Made by a program: the position numbers and the translations under genes. Of a stretch of 64,000 nucleotides of DNA, positions 58,601 through 62,599 are shown piece by piece. How positions within the stretch are numbered: the first letter of the stretch is position 1; each line of letters begins with the position of its first letter. The stretch comes from Zantedeschia hybrid cultivar (taxonomy: Eukaryota; Streptophyta; Magnoliopsida; Alismatales; Araceae): the NCBI GenBank assembly GCA_030544215.1, contig JARZZO010000002.1:80855150-80919149 (forward strand), given 5' to 3'. The notes under the pieces are model-generated. The model did no database searches. It saw only the letters and a program-made list of their open reading frames with translations, and was not told where the DNA came from.

Positions 58601-61037
58601 TTGTACCCAACATGAGTGGAGCTCAAATTCTTGTACGAAATGCCCTGATACTCATTTAGGCACAGTAGCACGGAGACCCATTGATTGCTCGACTTCGACT
58701 CCAGATCTCTGCAGACGAGCCCTTTGATGATGACAATCTGTGGCACCTTATTGTGGACCTACTCCCTTCTGGATGTTCCCAGTCTTTTCAATTTCACATT
58801 GGATCCTTCATGATGGCAAGCTGATGTCTTAGGTACTGTTTTTTTGGTGGAAAGAGACCATTGCTCTCGTAATCAGAGAGGCCGCCCTTTCCACACACAG
58901 CCTTCTGCCAGGTATCCTTCTTTAGGATGGCCAGGATATGCTCACCTTTCTCTTCCCTGCTCCATTGGCTCTACCAAGAGTTGGTCACTAGATCCTTGCC
59001 CCTTGCCTCCCTTCAAGGGAACAGCATTGGCCTCCACTGTAGGTTATCCTAGGGTTGTAGCATAGGTCTGTCTAGCTAGTCATGTCTATAAAAGAGACTA
59101 GGCAATTGTGTGTTCCGACGTTGCAGGTTATGATTGTTTTGTTGATCCATTTCCACGAGTAGAAGGTACTGCATCACAAGTTATGCTATGTTGATGAACT
59201 TGTATCTTCATATGTGAAACAATGAAGTGCTATTTTACTAGTGAGTTTGCTCACTTTTCTGCTTATTCTAATGTCACTCAAACTGGCAATTACAGAAAAG
59301 GCAAAACGCATTCCAGAAATGGATTATGTCTCTGGAAAGAAGGGAGTAGAACTCTCAAAGACCCCTGTTGAGTTGAAGAGCGGTGAATGGGTTCTTAAAT
59401 TAGTACCTTGGGTTGGTGGAAGAATGATCTCTATGATGCATCTCCCTTCAGGTAATTTTGAGACTCCACAATATGCCTTTATTTTCTTTCTATTCACCAA
59501 AAGTAATATACTATACTAAGAATTTAATGCCTAGCTGAACTGGTGTTTGAACCCCGGATTCTTGTCCCGGATACTGTCATTTCCTTACATCTACAATCTA
59601 TAGTTGGTCAAACCAGGATTAACTTTTTTTTCTCTGGAAGTTTCAGAACCAAAACTTACGTATCTTGGAGAGAGAACTCTCTTCCTTTTATAGCTTCTGA
59701 TGTTCTCAGTATGCCCAGACCTTAGGAAGTCACAGTTGTATTATCTATGTCAGTAAAGCAAGAATATGTGCAATTAAAAGAAGGCATACTTTTAATGTTC
59801 TTAGAGGTGGGTTTTTTTTTTTTAAAAATCTCATTTGATGGAGTCTGTAGGGTATCAATGGCTTCACAGCAGAGTGGACATTGGTGGTTATGAAGAATAC
59901 AGTGGAGTTGAATATCGGTCTGCTGGATGTTCAGAGGAATATACAGTCACAAGGTAAAGAAATTGAGCTCATTTTTCTCTTATAACCGTCCACTGCATGC
60001 TTCAGGATGACAGGATCTTTCTGCCATAGGCATTCTTCAATTTCATAGTAACTTGCAAAGTGCATTTCTCAATTACTACTTCTGTAGGCGATGCCTTGAG
60101 GAATCAGGTGAGGAGGAATCAATTTACATGGAAGGGGATATTGGCGGAGGGTTAGTGATTGAGCGGCAAATATCAATTCCCAAGGAGGAGCCTAAAGTCC
60201 TCCGGATCAACTCTGCCATTATAGCTCGCAGGGTGGGCGCTGGCTCAGGTGGATTTTCAAGGTTTGTGATCAATGAATTATCTGTGGTGAGAAATACTGT
60301 GATACAGTAACATATCAGAACTAATATCATATGGTGCTGAATTGGAAAAATCAGTGATATCTGTTTGAGAATGTCCTGAAACATCCTGTTTGACATATAA
60401 TCTTTTATTTACTCTTTTAAGTACACTAACATTCATCATCGCCCAGTGTTTTTCTGCTTCCCATTTAAATACGTTAGCAAATCCCTGAAGATTTCCTTTT
60501 TCTACAAACTTACCAGTTCTCTCCCTGCCCCTCCTGCTCCTAATCTCTAAGTATTCTTGTTATTGTAGGCTTGTTTGTTTGCGGGTGCACCCATCATTCA
60601 CTCTTGTTAACCCCACCGAGGTTTACATTTCCTTTACCTCTATTGATGGTTCCAAGCATGAAATCAGGCCTGAATCTGGGGAAAAGCATCTTGATGGAAA
60701 TCTCCGGCCTAATGGTAATTGCCTGACTGCATGTCGCATGCCAGAACATACAATTAAAAAGAATCCAGTGGTTAAGTTAGACTATAGCATTCTTAACTCG
60801 CACATTTTTGTCTGCGACTTACACCATGCTTTCTCCTTGGCAGGGGAATGGATGCTGGTTGATAGATGTGCAGGCCTCGCCTTGGTCAACCGGTTCGAGG
60901 TCAGCCAGGTGAACAAATGCCTGATACATTGGGGCACTGGTACAGTCAACCTGGAGCTGTGGTCCGAGGAGAGGCCTGTCTCCAAGGACACCCCTCTTAG
61001 GGTCTCACATGAGTACGAGGTGAAACCATTCATGTAG
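13415..61037 (+). CDS. HGL1: HGL1-type GH31 alpha-glucosidase (heteroglycan glucosidase 1), 23 exons
   Basis: Exons: 13415-13620 (predicted), 18719-19004, 19111-19179, 19258-19395, 19472-19589, 20233-20315, 21272-21367, 22606-22774, 22870-23012, 23089-23175, 23369-23554, 25597-25764, 26614-26734, 26817-26886, 28092-28179, 28259-28379, 54291-54484, 54580-54688, 59296-59451, 59851-59953, 60088-60261, 60569-60714, 60844-61037. From the Met at 18768 they join in frame to 989 aa, essentially the length I recall for Arabidopsis HGL1. GH31 enzymes cleave terminal alpha-glucosyl residues with retention. Numbered from that Met, the nucleophile is Asp343 in GIWNDMNEP and the acid/base is Asp424 in TWTGDN; WMDIDYMDGF (231-240) is also present. 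The last ~290 residues are the extension particular to this plant clade. The HGL1 name rests on family resemblance; the physiological substrate (heteroglycan) is known only by annotation. All splice sites are GT-AG except a GC donor at 23176. The gene spans 47.6 kb because intron 16 holds nested retrotransposons. Confidence 0.9.
13831..13894. repeat. Perfect 32-bp tandem duplication
   Basis: The unit GTGAAGAGCATGGGGACTTG followed by AGTTGGAGTGC occurs twice in a row in HGL1 intron 1. Confidence 0.75.
14100..16200 (+). mobile_element. Decayed Copia retrotransposon, LTR end and gag remnant
   Basis: At about 14432-14443 TAGCATTAGAGC resembles the initiator-Met primer site TGGTATCAGAGC, placing a 5' LTR end just before it. 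Downstream, frames broken by stops and shifts encode Copia gag pieces: KNILMWEGLVKAL (near 15320), a LENRYQYKSL-like segment (near 15500), ETHLDEFVRILNEV (near 15600) and, near 15934, TCYYCNEEG, the start of a CCHC zinc knuckle. A purine run CTAGGGGGCAATG near 16178 could be the remnant polypurine tract. It lies in HGL1 intron 1 in the same orientation as the gene. No pol is seen. Confidence 0.6.
16201..18718. other. Rest of HGL1 intron 1, mostly unassigned
   Basis: Repeated short phrases occur at 16600-16760, where AAACTGAAATTAAGCATAAA and AAACTGAAATTTAGCATAAA open two ~80-bp tandem copies. Near 16320-16440 and 17400-17660 there are scattered GACTCAG/GAGTCGG motifs like those of the MITE at 56 kb. 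No complete element or gene is recognised. The intron ends with GCATGCAG at 18718. Confidence 0.4.
18719..20315 (+). CDS. HGL1: HGL1 exons 2-6: N-terminal beta-sandwich region
   Basis: Exons 18719-19004, 19111-19179, 19258-19395, 19472-19589 and 20233-20315. The Met at 18768 begins MAEYDMDI. Residues 80-102 are LPSGSNLYGTGEVSG and its continuation, and 103-148 include FTWNTDSWGYG and SLYQSHPWVLALLPDG, the mutarotase-like N-terminal domain that precedes the GH31 barrel. Exon 6 gives TIFMPPKWSLGYHQCRWSY (189-207), the entry to the barrel. Phases are 0, 0, 0, 1 and 0 at successive exon ends, all consistent. Confidence 0.9.
21272..25764 (+). CDS. HGL1: HGL1 exons 7-12: GH31 catalytic barrel
   Basis: Exons 21272-21367, 22606-22774, 22870-23012, 23089-23175, 23369-23554 and 25597-25764. 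They carry DVIWMDIDYMDGF, WMLDPGI, the nucleophile block GIWNDMNEP, the acid/base block TWTGDN (421-425 including W) and GPDIGGF. The donor after exon 10 is GC (23176) rather than GT; using it is needed to join ...HYHN to VYGMLMARSTY. Exon 12 begins SLSGQPLSG, where the family usually has Gly in place of the first Ser. Confidence 0.9.
21530..22215 (-). mobile_element. RTE-type LINE 3' remnant
   Basis: On the minus strand near 22130-22185 the sequence reads YVGSIIQENEEI then KEDKHRIKTGQ, the conserved segment near the end of plant RTE reverse transcriptases. After it the frame is broken, but fragments of the downstream KLKGKFYR and WRAEMRM-like blocks can be followed to about 21900. The tail at 21536-21600 ends in ACC/ATC triplet repeats, as RTE tails do. 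It lies in HGL1 intron 7, opposite to the gene. Confidence 0.65.
23555..25596. other. HGL1 intron 11 (2.0 kb), nothing recognised
   Basis: Contains a CT-rich stretch (24080-24140) and a short GA run (24229-24240). No element with defined ends is visible. Confidence 0.5.
26614..28379 (+). CDS. HGL1: HGL1 exons 13-16: end of barrel and proximal C-terminal domain
   Basis: Exons 26614-26734, 26817-26886, 28092-28179 and 28259-28379. They encode CEDVCRLALLRRYRLIPH, YMAHTRGTPVVAPTFFA, ENSFLMGPLLV, LPRGIWLHFDFGDAHP and YLQGGSIIPMGPP, the ordinary distal GH31 blocks. Exon 16 ends after the first base of a Gly codon at 28379, and the matching two bases are 25.9 kb downstream at 54291. Confidence 0.9.
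29593..30318. mobile_element. hAT-like non-autonomous element with 8-bp target duplication
   Basis: The termini are CTATGATTTGGGGGAC and, from the other end, CTCTGATCGGGGGGGAAC. Subterminal regions are inverted copies too (GACACGGGTCAA against GACACGAGTCAA). The element is flanked by perfect 8-bp direct repeats ATTATGAG (29585-29592 and 30319-30326), the hAT hallmark. There is no transposase frame in its 726 bp. Confidence 0.75.
31053..31202 (+). mobile_element. Left LTR (~150 bp) of outer short-LTR element
   Basis: It matches 53913-54072 at roughly four bases in five by eye, sharing CCATTATGTTAT-like, CTTTGTCCTCTTCAAT and ATAGAGAACC blocks in order. It ends CTTTACA and is followed at once by TGGTATCAAAGCC, close to the initiator-Met primer site, so it is a 5' LTR in + orientation. 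Confidence 0.65.
31203..31941. mobile_element. Primer site and leader of outer short-LTR element
   Basis: The primer-binding site TGGTATCAAAGCC is at 31204-31216. Downstream is a C/T-rich segment open in several frames (for example 31270-31638) with no similarity to gag that I can recognise. It probably belongs to a non-autonomous element. Confidence 0.45.
32815..33530. repeat. 11-copy array of a ~62-70-bp unit in LTR D
   Basis: Each unit holds GTGGTTCTTCCATA, TTTGGTTGGCCATTTA and AATCAATTAAAAATCAGAAAA. There are 11 TTCTTCCATA occurrences between 32821 and 33490. The array lies downstream of the TATA box of LTR D, so it would be in the transcribed R/U5 part. Confidence 0.8.
33542..34115. repeat. 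Diverged hairpin array in LTR D
   Basis: About ten spaced units of the form GGTTCATCC-loop-GGATGACC. Examples: 33544-33575 (TTTGGT and CATCC paired with GGATG and ACCAAA), CCTCATCGATGAGG near 33734, AGG/CATTCA paired with TGAATG/CCT near 33782-33812, CCTATCGATAGG near 33898. Unit sequences differ but arms stay largely complementary. Confidence 0.65.
34450..34454. other. Target-site duplication TCTAC, left copy
   Basis: TCTAC precedes LTR A directly; the same five bases follow LTR B at 49081-49085. Confidence 0.9.
34455..36868 (-). repeat. LTR A (3' LTR of the gag-only element)
   Basis: 2414 bp, TGTTTGCGCG...TTCAACA on the + strand. On the minus strand the TATA box is CTATAAATA (about 36092-36100). 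Upstream of it, in U3, lie long G/C hairpins built on ACCGGT (36290-36480 and 36757-36810). The long transcribed R/U5 part has four TTGGATTGATTCCAA-type hairpins (34843-34915). Compared with LTR B it has about a dozen point differences by eye plus extra copies of the ACCGGT hairpin unit. Confidence 0.9.
36869..38096. mobile_element. Unique internal region next to the 3' LTR
   Basis: In element sense it ends in GTGGGGGGCATT, the probable polypurine tract, directly before LTR A. The rest (1.2 kb) has ordinary complexity, no long frame and no recognised protein. The phrase CTCTTGGCCTTCACGAC occurs twice (near 37246 and 37330). It could be captured host sequence or degenerate element 3' UTR. Confidence 0.45.
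38097..38318 (-). repeat. Hairpin module R, copy 1
   Basis: Three hairpins in a row: 38097-38136, 38153-38180 and 38201-38228. In element-sense RNA each has a GNRA loop (GAAA, GCAA, GAAA) on a 3-bp stem, with AAAA bulged on the 5' side, then an outer stem. The third has a perfect 7-bp outer stem, TAAGGTG with CACCTTA. On the + strand a T-tract (38319-38342) follows, so in element sense an A-tract precedes the module. Confidence 0.75.
38349..38567 (-). repeat. Hairpin module R, copy 2
   Basis: Nearly identical to copy 1. Its first hairpin (38349-38386) has a perfect 7-bp outer stem, CTAATAC with GTATTAG, around an inner CCT/AGG stem with a GAAA loop in sense. In copy 1 the corresponding 3' arm is GCATTAG, so this stem is weaker there. 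A T-tract follows at 38568-38588. Confidence 0.75.
38616..39845. repeat. ~42-bp tandem array, about 29 copies
   Basis: The consensus includes ATGTAGGGAACTGAGTCT then TCCCTGAGAACCGATAAG. Each unit contains AGGGAA...TTCCCT with a 7-base spacer, a 6-bp stem. A variant form has GAGGCCTCCCTGTGAGCC. Both types are interspersed, which suggests unequal exchange. Confidence 0.85.
39850..40560. repeat. ~37-bp tandem array (GCCTCCCGTAGGC type)
   Basis: Units of AATATGAATTCCGAGATTC then AAAGCCTCCCGTAGGCG are repeated with few changes, passing after 40340 into the longer TTTCCAGGATATAA type. GCCT...AGGC forms a 4-bp stem in every unit. Confidence 0.8.
40561..41050. repeat. Mixed repeat block with CGCC/TGCC...GGCG/GGCA stems
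   Basis: Units alternate between GATGGGACTA-TATGCC-CAGGG type and short CTCCTTGGGGC or CCTTCCGCGGGCG hairpin units. A 33-bp unit (CCGGAGTTTAACGCCTTCCG) is present three times at 40970-41055. Confidence 0.7.
41051..41640. repeat. ~45-bp tandem array, about 13 copies
   Basis: The unit contains GAATATGAAATATGAATTTC, CAGGATATAAAGCCTCC and TGTAGGC. The element-sense strand has no stop codon in any frame over much of this stretch, which creates long repetitive open frames (for example 40918-41664). The period is not a multiple of three and the translations simply cycle through the frames, so I do not call a protein. Confidence 0.85.
41641..42360. repeat. Second mixed repeat block
   Basis: Similar in kind to 40561-41050: GGGACT-GTATGCC units together with CGCCTCCTCGGGGCGA, TGCCTCCTCGGGGCAA and CGCCTTCCGTGGGCGA hairpin units. 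Confidence 0.7.
42361..42840. mobile_element. Unique spacer in the element's 3' region
   Basis: Non-repetitive. It includes the palindromic CCCCGTCGGGG near 42698-42710 and a T18 tract at 42815-42832. There is no ORF of note. Confidence 0.5.
42841..43066 (-). repeat. Hairpin module R, copy 3, directly downstream of gag
   Basis: Diverged copy. Hairpin 1 (42850-42875) has outer TCGG/CCGA and inner CTC/GAG with a GTAA loop in sense. Hairpin 3 (42946-42975) has outer CTGAAG/CTTCAG where copies 1 and 2 have TAAGGTG/CACCTTA. Pairing is retained although most stem bases differ. A T-tract (43067-43081) separates it from the gag stop codon region. Confidence 0.75.
43105..45648 (-). CDS. Retrotransposon Gag polyprotein (Gypsy type), 847 aa
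   Basis: A central retrotransposon-gag domain spans about residues 205-345, with blocks such as LTGIAFQWYAKL, SWEEMQKKFLDRF, TLKQGRNESATDY and LCKRGLKPEI. Two CX2HX4HX4C zinc knuckles follow: Cys456/His459/His464/Cys469 and Cys801/His804/His809/Cys814. Each is embedded in a similar ~85-residue module (about 415-500 and 760-845), so the module has been duplicated. Between them are three 40-residue repeats (about 529-567, 568-607, 608-647) ending in SHQQ. Gag would form the particle and bind the RNA. The frame ends without joining a pol. The Met at 45648 is preceded in frame by ten open codons and an amber stop. Confidence 0.85.
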   Translation of the reverse strand: MQRVGPITRQMEQAMRLLNQGSQEAEPPQIGSIIAVGGADEDGVNASDIEATPEQPQDQIQPQTIEEMRQENQQLRALLYGLIQKMEEQQRVAQVPPINAPPPKAVPMPAVKRPQVADVNFDPDEIQEDRVVEPNHNAQQSHAPADDATALQKHLIEQIVEAKIAEQDDGIGTFDLYKVPFPVRHMFKKLPPDHNKCPKFIRYDGEGSAQEHIAHYVSDLGELTTDEAYLLRFFSTSLTGIAFQWYAKLKPNSINSWEEMQKKFLDRFKVSERKVTITELVTLKQGRNESATDYIKNWRNLCMKCDNPPTHEDAVRLCKRGLKPEISEKLIGANVKNFDQLNNIVTEVEIFYADHPTIASIGGKVPKKQNMDTEEANAIDFASAVENTGGKNNVNASTSNRRGSYATLNERRKMVYSFTREDTRELFNVCMRANLLMLPEPKRPAEVGKIDEPNYCMYHRMLGHVIEDCYICKGKIEMLIREGAVEMGKYLVDPLQPHRMPRQTFTANVVHMDENSSEEEPTNKNIDAPPEQEVVSSYPPATPTPEGSIVVALEEIQMNMSQLSHQQVSPEQEAIPSYAPATSTPEASIMTTLEKIQMSLIQLSHQQISLEQRINPSYTLAISTFEGSIMAALEGIQVSLGQISHQQYELTQVMEGLARQWTEVMSIDRINRPFSFEEPGPKCSRPLKDKGKLIIDLNEPPEAQYREGMVLKCKGCESHGNIPEATFAARQSSRGKQVVGAEIGISFKDTESLAKKLKKPYSFPKEKTKELFELCMSRKAIILPKPKREEEIHQVDAPNYCPYHRFITHPIERCFMFKDEVEKLIQEGKINMGKYLVNPPQPHTITH
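45679..46641 (-). CDS. Leader ORF of the gag-only element, 320 aa, in frame with gag
   Basis: A basic protein with no recognised domain. It has an Asn/Gly-rich stretch of short repeats (RNGGNS, QNGGK, RTGGN, about residues 185-205) and a Lys/Arg-rich region near 215-235. It stops at a TAG (45679-45681) that lies in the same frame as gag, ten codons upstream of the gag Met. It may be an N-terminal part of the original Gag interrupted by one stop, or a separate leader protein. Confidence 0.55.
   Translation of the reverse strand: MAARVMYGPLVVATHVRCGYLTTPTCFGDFSAVIGSPYFLGVVPAPEPAPEKKKKRCASRARTCNNGGRYERVLAVNTISISPTSSSNGGQKRKVLTASPSRTEKTILVGNLHIRLDGGQPIIPKIHHIPTVSVQNRFGVLLKVRQDGATFEKKKRTPKDTVCREPMIIPEPVMFRAGGNSMLRNGGNSLPQNGGKFMPRTGGNPSEYRSLRIKERWVTKKEARKIRQARDILAEQQPQQLVEPEGQITSSTIWLRSLQGQKIKSACKAQEQVWQQTSVLERLGALVRSTHKKKETARRTENSIRVYTCYTSNITNRQPS
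46748..46765 (-). other. Primer-binding site of the gag-only element
   Basis: On the minus strand TGGCACGCCCGGTGGGAC begins four bases after the end of LTR B. Its complement ends in CCA, as a tRNA 3' end does. I cannot name the tRNA with confidence. Confidence 0.7.
46770..49080 (-). repeat. LTR B (5' LTR of the gag-only element)
   Basis: 2311 bp, nearly identical to LTR A apart from about a dozen substitutions by eye and fewer copies of the ACCGGT hairpin units. The minus-strand TATA (CTATAAATA) is near 48405-48413. Such low divergence implies a recent insertion. Confidence 0.9.
49081..49085. other. Target-site duplication TCTAC, right copy
   Basis: Follows the CAACA end of LTR B and matches 34450-34454. 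Confidence 0.9.
49086..49434 (+). mobile_element. Right part of LTR 'D'
   Basis: Continues D after the nested element and ends GATCGAGCAACA. Three bases later comes TGGCTTGGAGACGCCA, placed where a primer site would be, so D is read as a 5' LTR of about 2.86 kb in + orientation. No partner 3' LTR is found in the window. Confidence 0.5.
49435..49830 (+). mobile_element. LTR- or promoter-like segment
   Basis: Contains TCCTATATATTGTAGC (TATA near 49663-49670), then AATGAATG and AATGGAATGAAAAG motifs of the type seen near the transcription start and polyadenylation region of plant LTRs. Ends cannot be defined. It could be internal sequence of D or a fragment of another element. Confidence 0.35.
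49831..50189. other. GC/CpG-rich segment, left half
   Basis: Open in several frames on both strands with low-complexity Pro/Ser/Arg translations. It is separated from a similar GC-rich segment (52952-53300) only by solo LTR C, so the two were contiguous. No protein family is recognised. Confidence 0.45.
50190..52951 (-). mobile_element. Solo LTR 'C' (2.76 kb), family related to LTRs A/B
   Basis: It starts TGTTGGTTC and ends GGGTCAACA and is flanked by GCAGC on both sides (50185-50189 and 52952-52956). Its first part aligns with the start of LTRs A/B (GGGACCTGACCTAG, TATAGGTCGG, GAGAGCTTGGGATTA, CCACTGACCTCGGTCAGTG), clearly diverged. It has the ACCGGT-G7 hairpins (51880-51950), a minus-strand TATA (CTATAAATA, near 51713-51721) and a unique 680-bp right end. 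Confidence 0.85.
52952..53912. other. GC/CpG-rich segment, right half, and adjoining internal sequence
   Basis: 52952-53300 is GC-rich and continues the 49831-50189 segment. 53300-53912 is of mixed composition without a long frame. The whole is probably internal sequence of the outer element or captured DNA. Confidence 0.4.
53913..54072 (+). mobile_element. Right LTR of outer short-LTR element
   Basis: Similar to 31053-31202 along its length (CTTTGTCCTCTTCAAT, ATAGAGAACC, CTCCTTTA). It lies 220 bases before HGL1 exon 17. The CA terminus has decayed and no target duplication is clear. Confidence 0.6.
54291..61037 (+). CDS. HGL1: HGL1 exons 17-23: clade-specific C-terminal region
   Basis: Exons 54291-54484, 54580-54688, 59296-59451, 59851-59953, 60088-60261, 60569-60714 and 60844-61037 (TAG). 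They encode ILFEDDGDGYEFTEG, SSVVTVKVSKTEGS, VELSKTPVELKSGEW, WLHSRVDIGGYEEYSG, YRSAGCSEEY, VGAGSGGFSR, LRVHPSFTLV, GEWMLVDRCAGLALVNRF and CLIHWGTGTVNLELWSEE, the conserved end of plant HGL1. The exon 18 start (ATTTGTGCACGG) reads ICARGIDGED, which departs from the family more than the surroundings do, so that acceptor (54579) is slightly less certain. Confidence 0.9.
54885..55985. repeat. Local duplication in HGL1 intron 18, second unit split by a LINE
   Basis: Unit 1 (about 54885-55160) and unit 2 (about 55184-55249 plus 55816-55985) share GAAGNTTGATTGCA, GTAGGAT, GGATGNTAGA, TGTCCTATTGACT, ATAACCAAGGAACAAATGA and CTGAATCTTAACAG. The LINE fragment separates the two halves of unit 2. Confidence 0.7.
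55249..55815 (-). mobile_element. L1-type LINE 3' fragment (zf-RVT region)
   Basis: The minus-strand frame 55810-55436 (124 aa) begins EDQDHLFVGC and contains ALMWTIWCERNKRKF, the zinc-binding reverse-transcriptase tail domain of plant L1 LINEs. The T8 run at 55250 is the poly(A) tail. It is 5'-truncated, as most LINE copies are. It lies in HGL1 intron 18 opposite to the gene. Confidence 0.75.
56006..56374. mobile_element. hAT-type MITE, 369 bp
   Basis: The ends CATGGTTTGCCGTACCG and CAAGGTTCGCCGTATCG are inverted copies. Flanking octamers ATCTGAAG (55998-56005) and ATTTGAAG (56375-56382) differ at one base. The subterminal regions are full of GAGTCG / CGACTC motifs. Confidence 0.65.
56925..57500. 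repeat. Diverged ~260-bp tandem repeat
   Basis: Two full units (about 57030-57290 and 57290-57500) and part of a third share the order: GCATRCAAGCCTG/CATGCCTGTCTT, GAGAAGGC(A/G)GCCCTGTGCT, TAA(G/A)GAG, CC(C/T)AATGAG, AAACT(A/G)TGAGGC(G/C)TCCAGGAGCCA. No coding function is seen. Confidence 0.6.
58030..58330. repeat. Three tandem copies of an ~87-bp unit
   Basis: The units share GAATCCCAGGAAAAA, ACACAACCTGCACTGAGTT, GGCAGTTACACACTTCCACT and GACCA(G/A)CCTGAAA, preceded by a GA run. A C26 tract follows at 58441-58466. Confidence 0.85.
58467..59295. other. Distal part of HGL1 intron 18, nothing recognised
   Basis: Ordinary sequence with no supported frame, ending in the GGCAATTACAG acceptor at 59295. 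Confidence 0.5.
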
Positions 61038-61729
61038 CTCGGGAGCACATCTGCACCATCTCATCCGTTTTTGTAGATTTAACTGGCCTTCGTCTAGTGA
61101 AACAATAGCTCTTCTTACTTCTTGACTACGTTGTAAACTTCCAAGGGTGCAGAGCTATTAGTCAGGGTTATGCATGTATTGTTAAAGGAATGTGAATGAC
61201 TGGTACCTGTCCTTCCATTCAAGTGGAGGTTTTAGGGATTGCACGTGACCTCTGTATCAGTGAAGGAGGAGGTGTGGGGGGAGGGAAGAGATATATCCTT
61301 GGGCTTGTTGTGGAGGCCTTATAGTGGGGAGGGCAGGTGTTTGATCCCATTGCCACAGGAGAAAAAAGGAACGGGGAAGGGCCCCCAAGGTTGGGCGGAC
61401 TAGTAATTCCATATAGAGCAGAATAGTAAGTGCATGTGGATTGTTCCTCTCGAATGGCAGGCCGGGTCACTGGCATTAAGAACTGAGATCCTCTAGCCAC
61501 CATGCTATATGACTGAAAAATATAAGATAAAATTATGTGCAAGGAGTTCTCATGTAACTTTGGATGGTCGGGCGAACAGTATAAAGCTTTATCGCAGTTA
61601 TAGAAGTTTCTTAACATAAACTGATTCCCCAAGTTTAGAGTAATTATGCTTGCGAGGAGATTTCATGTATACAGTAACTGCATTATGTTCCCTAGTTGCA
61701 TTAAATAAACAGTAAGTGATGAGATCGGA
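61038..61729 (+). other. HGL1 3' UTR and downstream flank
   Basis: Unremarkable sequence after the TAG. There is no clear AATAAA close to the stop. No gene is seen on either strand. Confidence 0.5.
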
Positions 61730-62266
61730 TGTCACGGGCCCAACAAGGGCCCGGCTTAGCAGCCCGTCTGGGGCCTGGTACGTCTCTCTCTTATGGGCTC
61801 TACCAAGAGCGAGGCCCACTATCTGGCCGTGGCCCATTAAGCTCCACAGGGACCTGTCCGCCTTATGTGGGACCACGGAATCCCTCCAACTCAGCGAAGC
61901 TTGTGCGCCTTAGCTGACCACTTAGAAAGAGGCACGTGTCTGGAGAAGTAAGCTCACCGGCCCCTGAGGGACGACCTATATATACTCTTCTCCCAGCAAC
62001 AGTGCCAAGTACATTCCAAGAGTAGAAAGATTCTAAAACCTAAGCCTTGGCTATCATCTCGGATACCACCTCAGATTGACTTGACGGTTGAAGAATTTAT
62101 CTCGGACGCCGAGTCCGGGCCTAACACTCATTTCTCGCAGGTCAGAGCCGGTAACCTATCTCGGAGGGAGGTAGTCAAGACCACCAAGGGGCCATCGTCG
62201 TACCACAGAACCGATCTCTGGGTTGGACTTTGAATCTGGGAATCGTCTCCTTGGTCATCATCAACA
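61730..62266 (+). mobile_element. Probable solo LTR or LTR fragment
   Basis: Starts TGTCACGGGCCC and could end CAACA at 62266. It has a strong TATA (CCTATATATACTC, 61975-61987) and, downstream, repeated TCTCGGA motifs and the CGCAGGTCAGAGCC phrase common in Gypsy LTRs. No target duplication is clear, so the right end is provisional. Confidence 0.4.
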
Positions 62267-62461
62267 AGTTATACAATTTGGTCGAACAGCCTGTAGAGTT
62301 TCTATGAGCTATACATGTCCCATTAAGATGACCTCAGTGCCCACACAAGACTTGACGCTAGGGCCGGCATGTCAATTAGCTGAGTGGTATACGAGCTATT
62401 CGAGTTGAGCTACTTTGTCAGCTCACGAGCTTGGCCCAAAACTAAAATATACATTTGAAAT

Positions 62462-62592
62462 GAGAAATATTTGCTGTACTGCGAGTGCATTGTGCTGCGC
62501 CCCACGCTGCACCCGGAGCTGCCGTCCCATCAAGAGCGAGGCCCACTATCTCTTAGATTGGACAGCCACGAGCGGTGCAGCAAATATTTTTT
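62462..62592. mobile_element. Short MITE, same terminal motif as 11050-11268
   Basis: Left end GAGAAATATTTGCTGTACTG and right end (reverse complement) AAAAATATTTGCTGCACCGC. Confidence 0.55.
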
Positions 62593-62599
62593 TTTAAAA

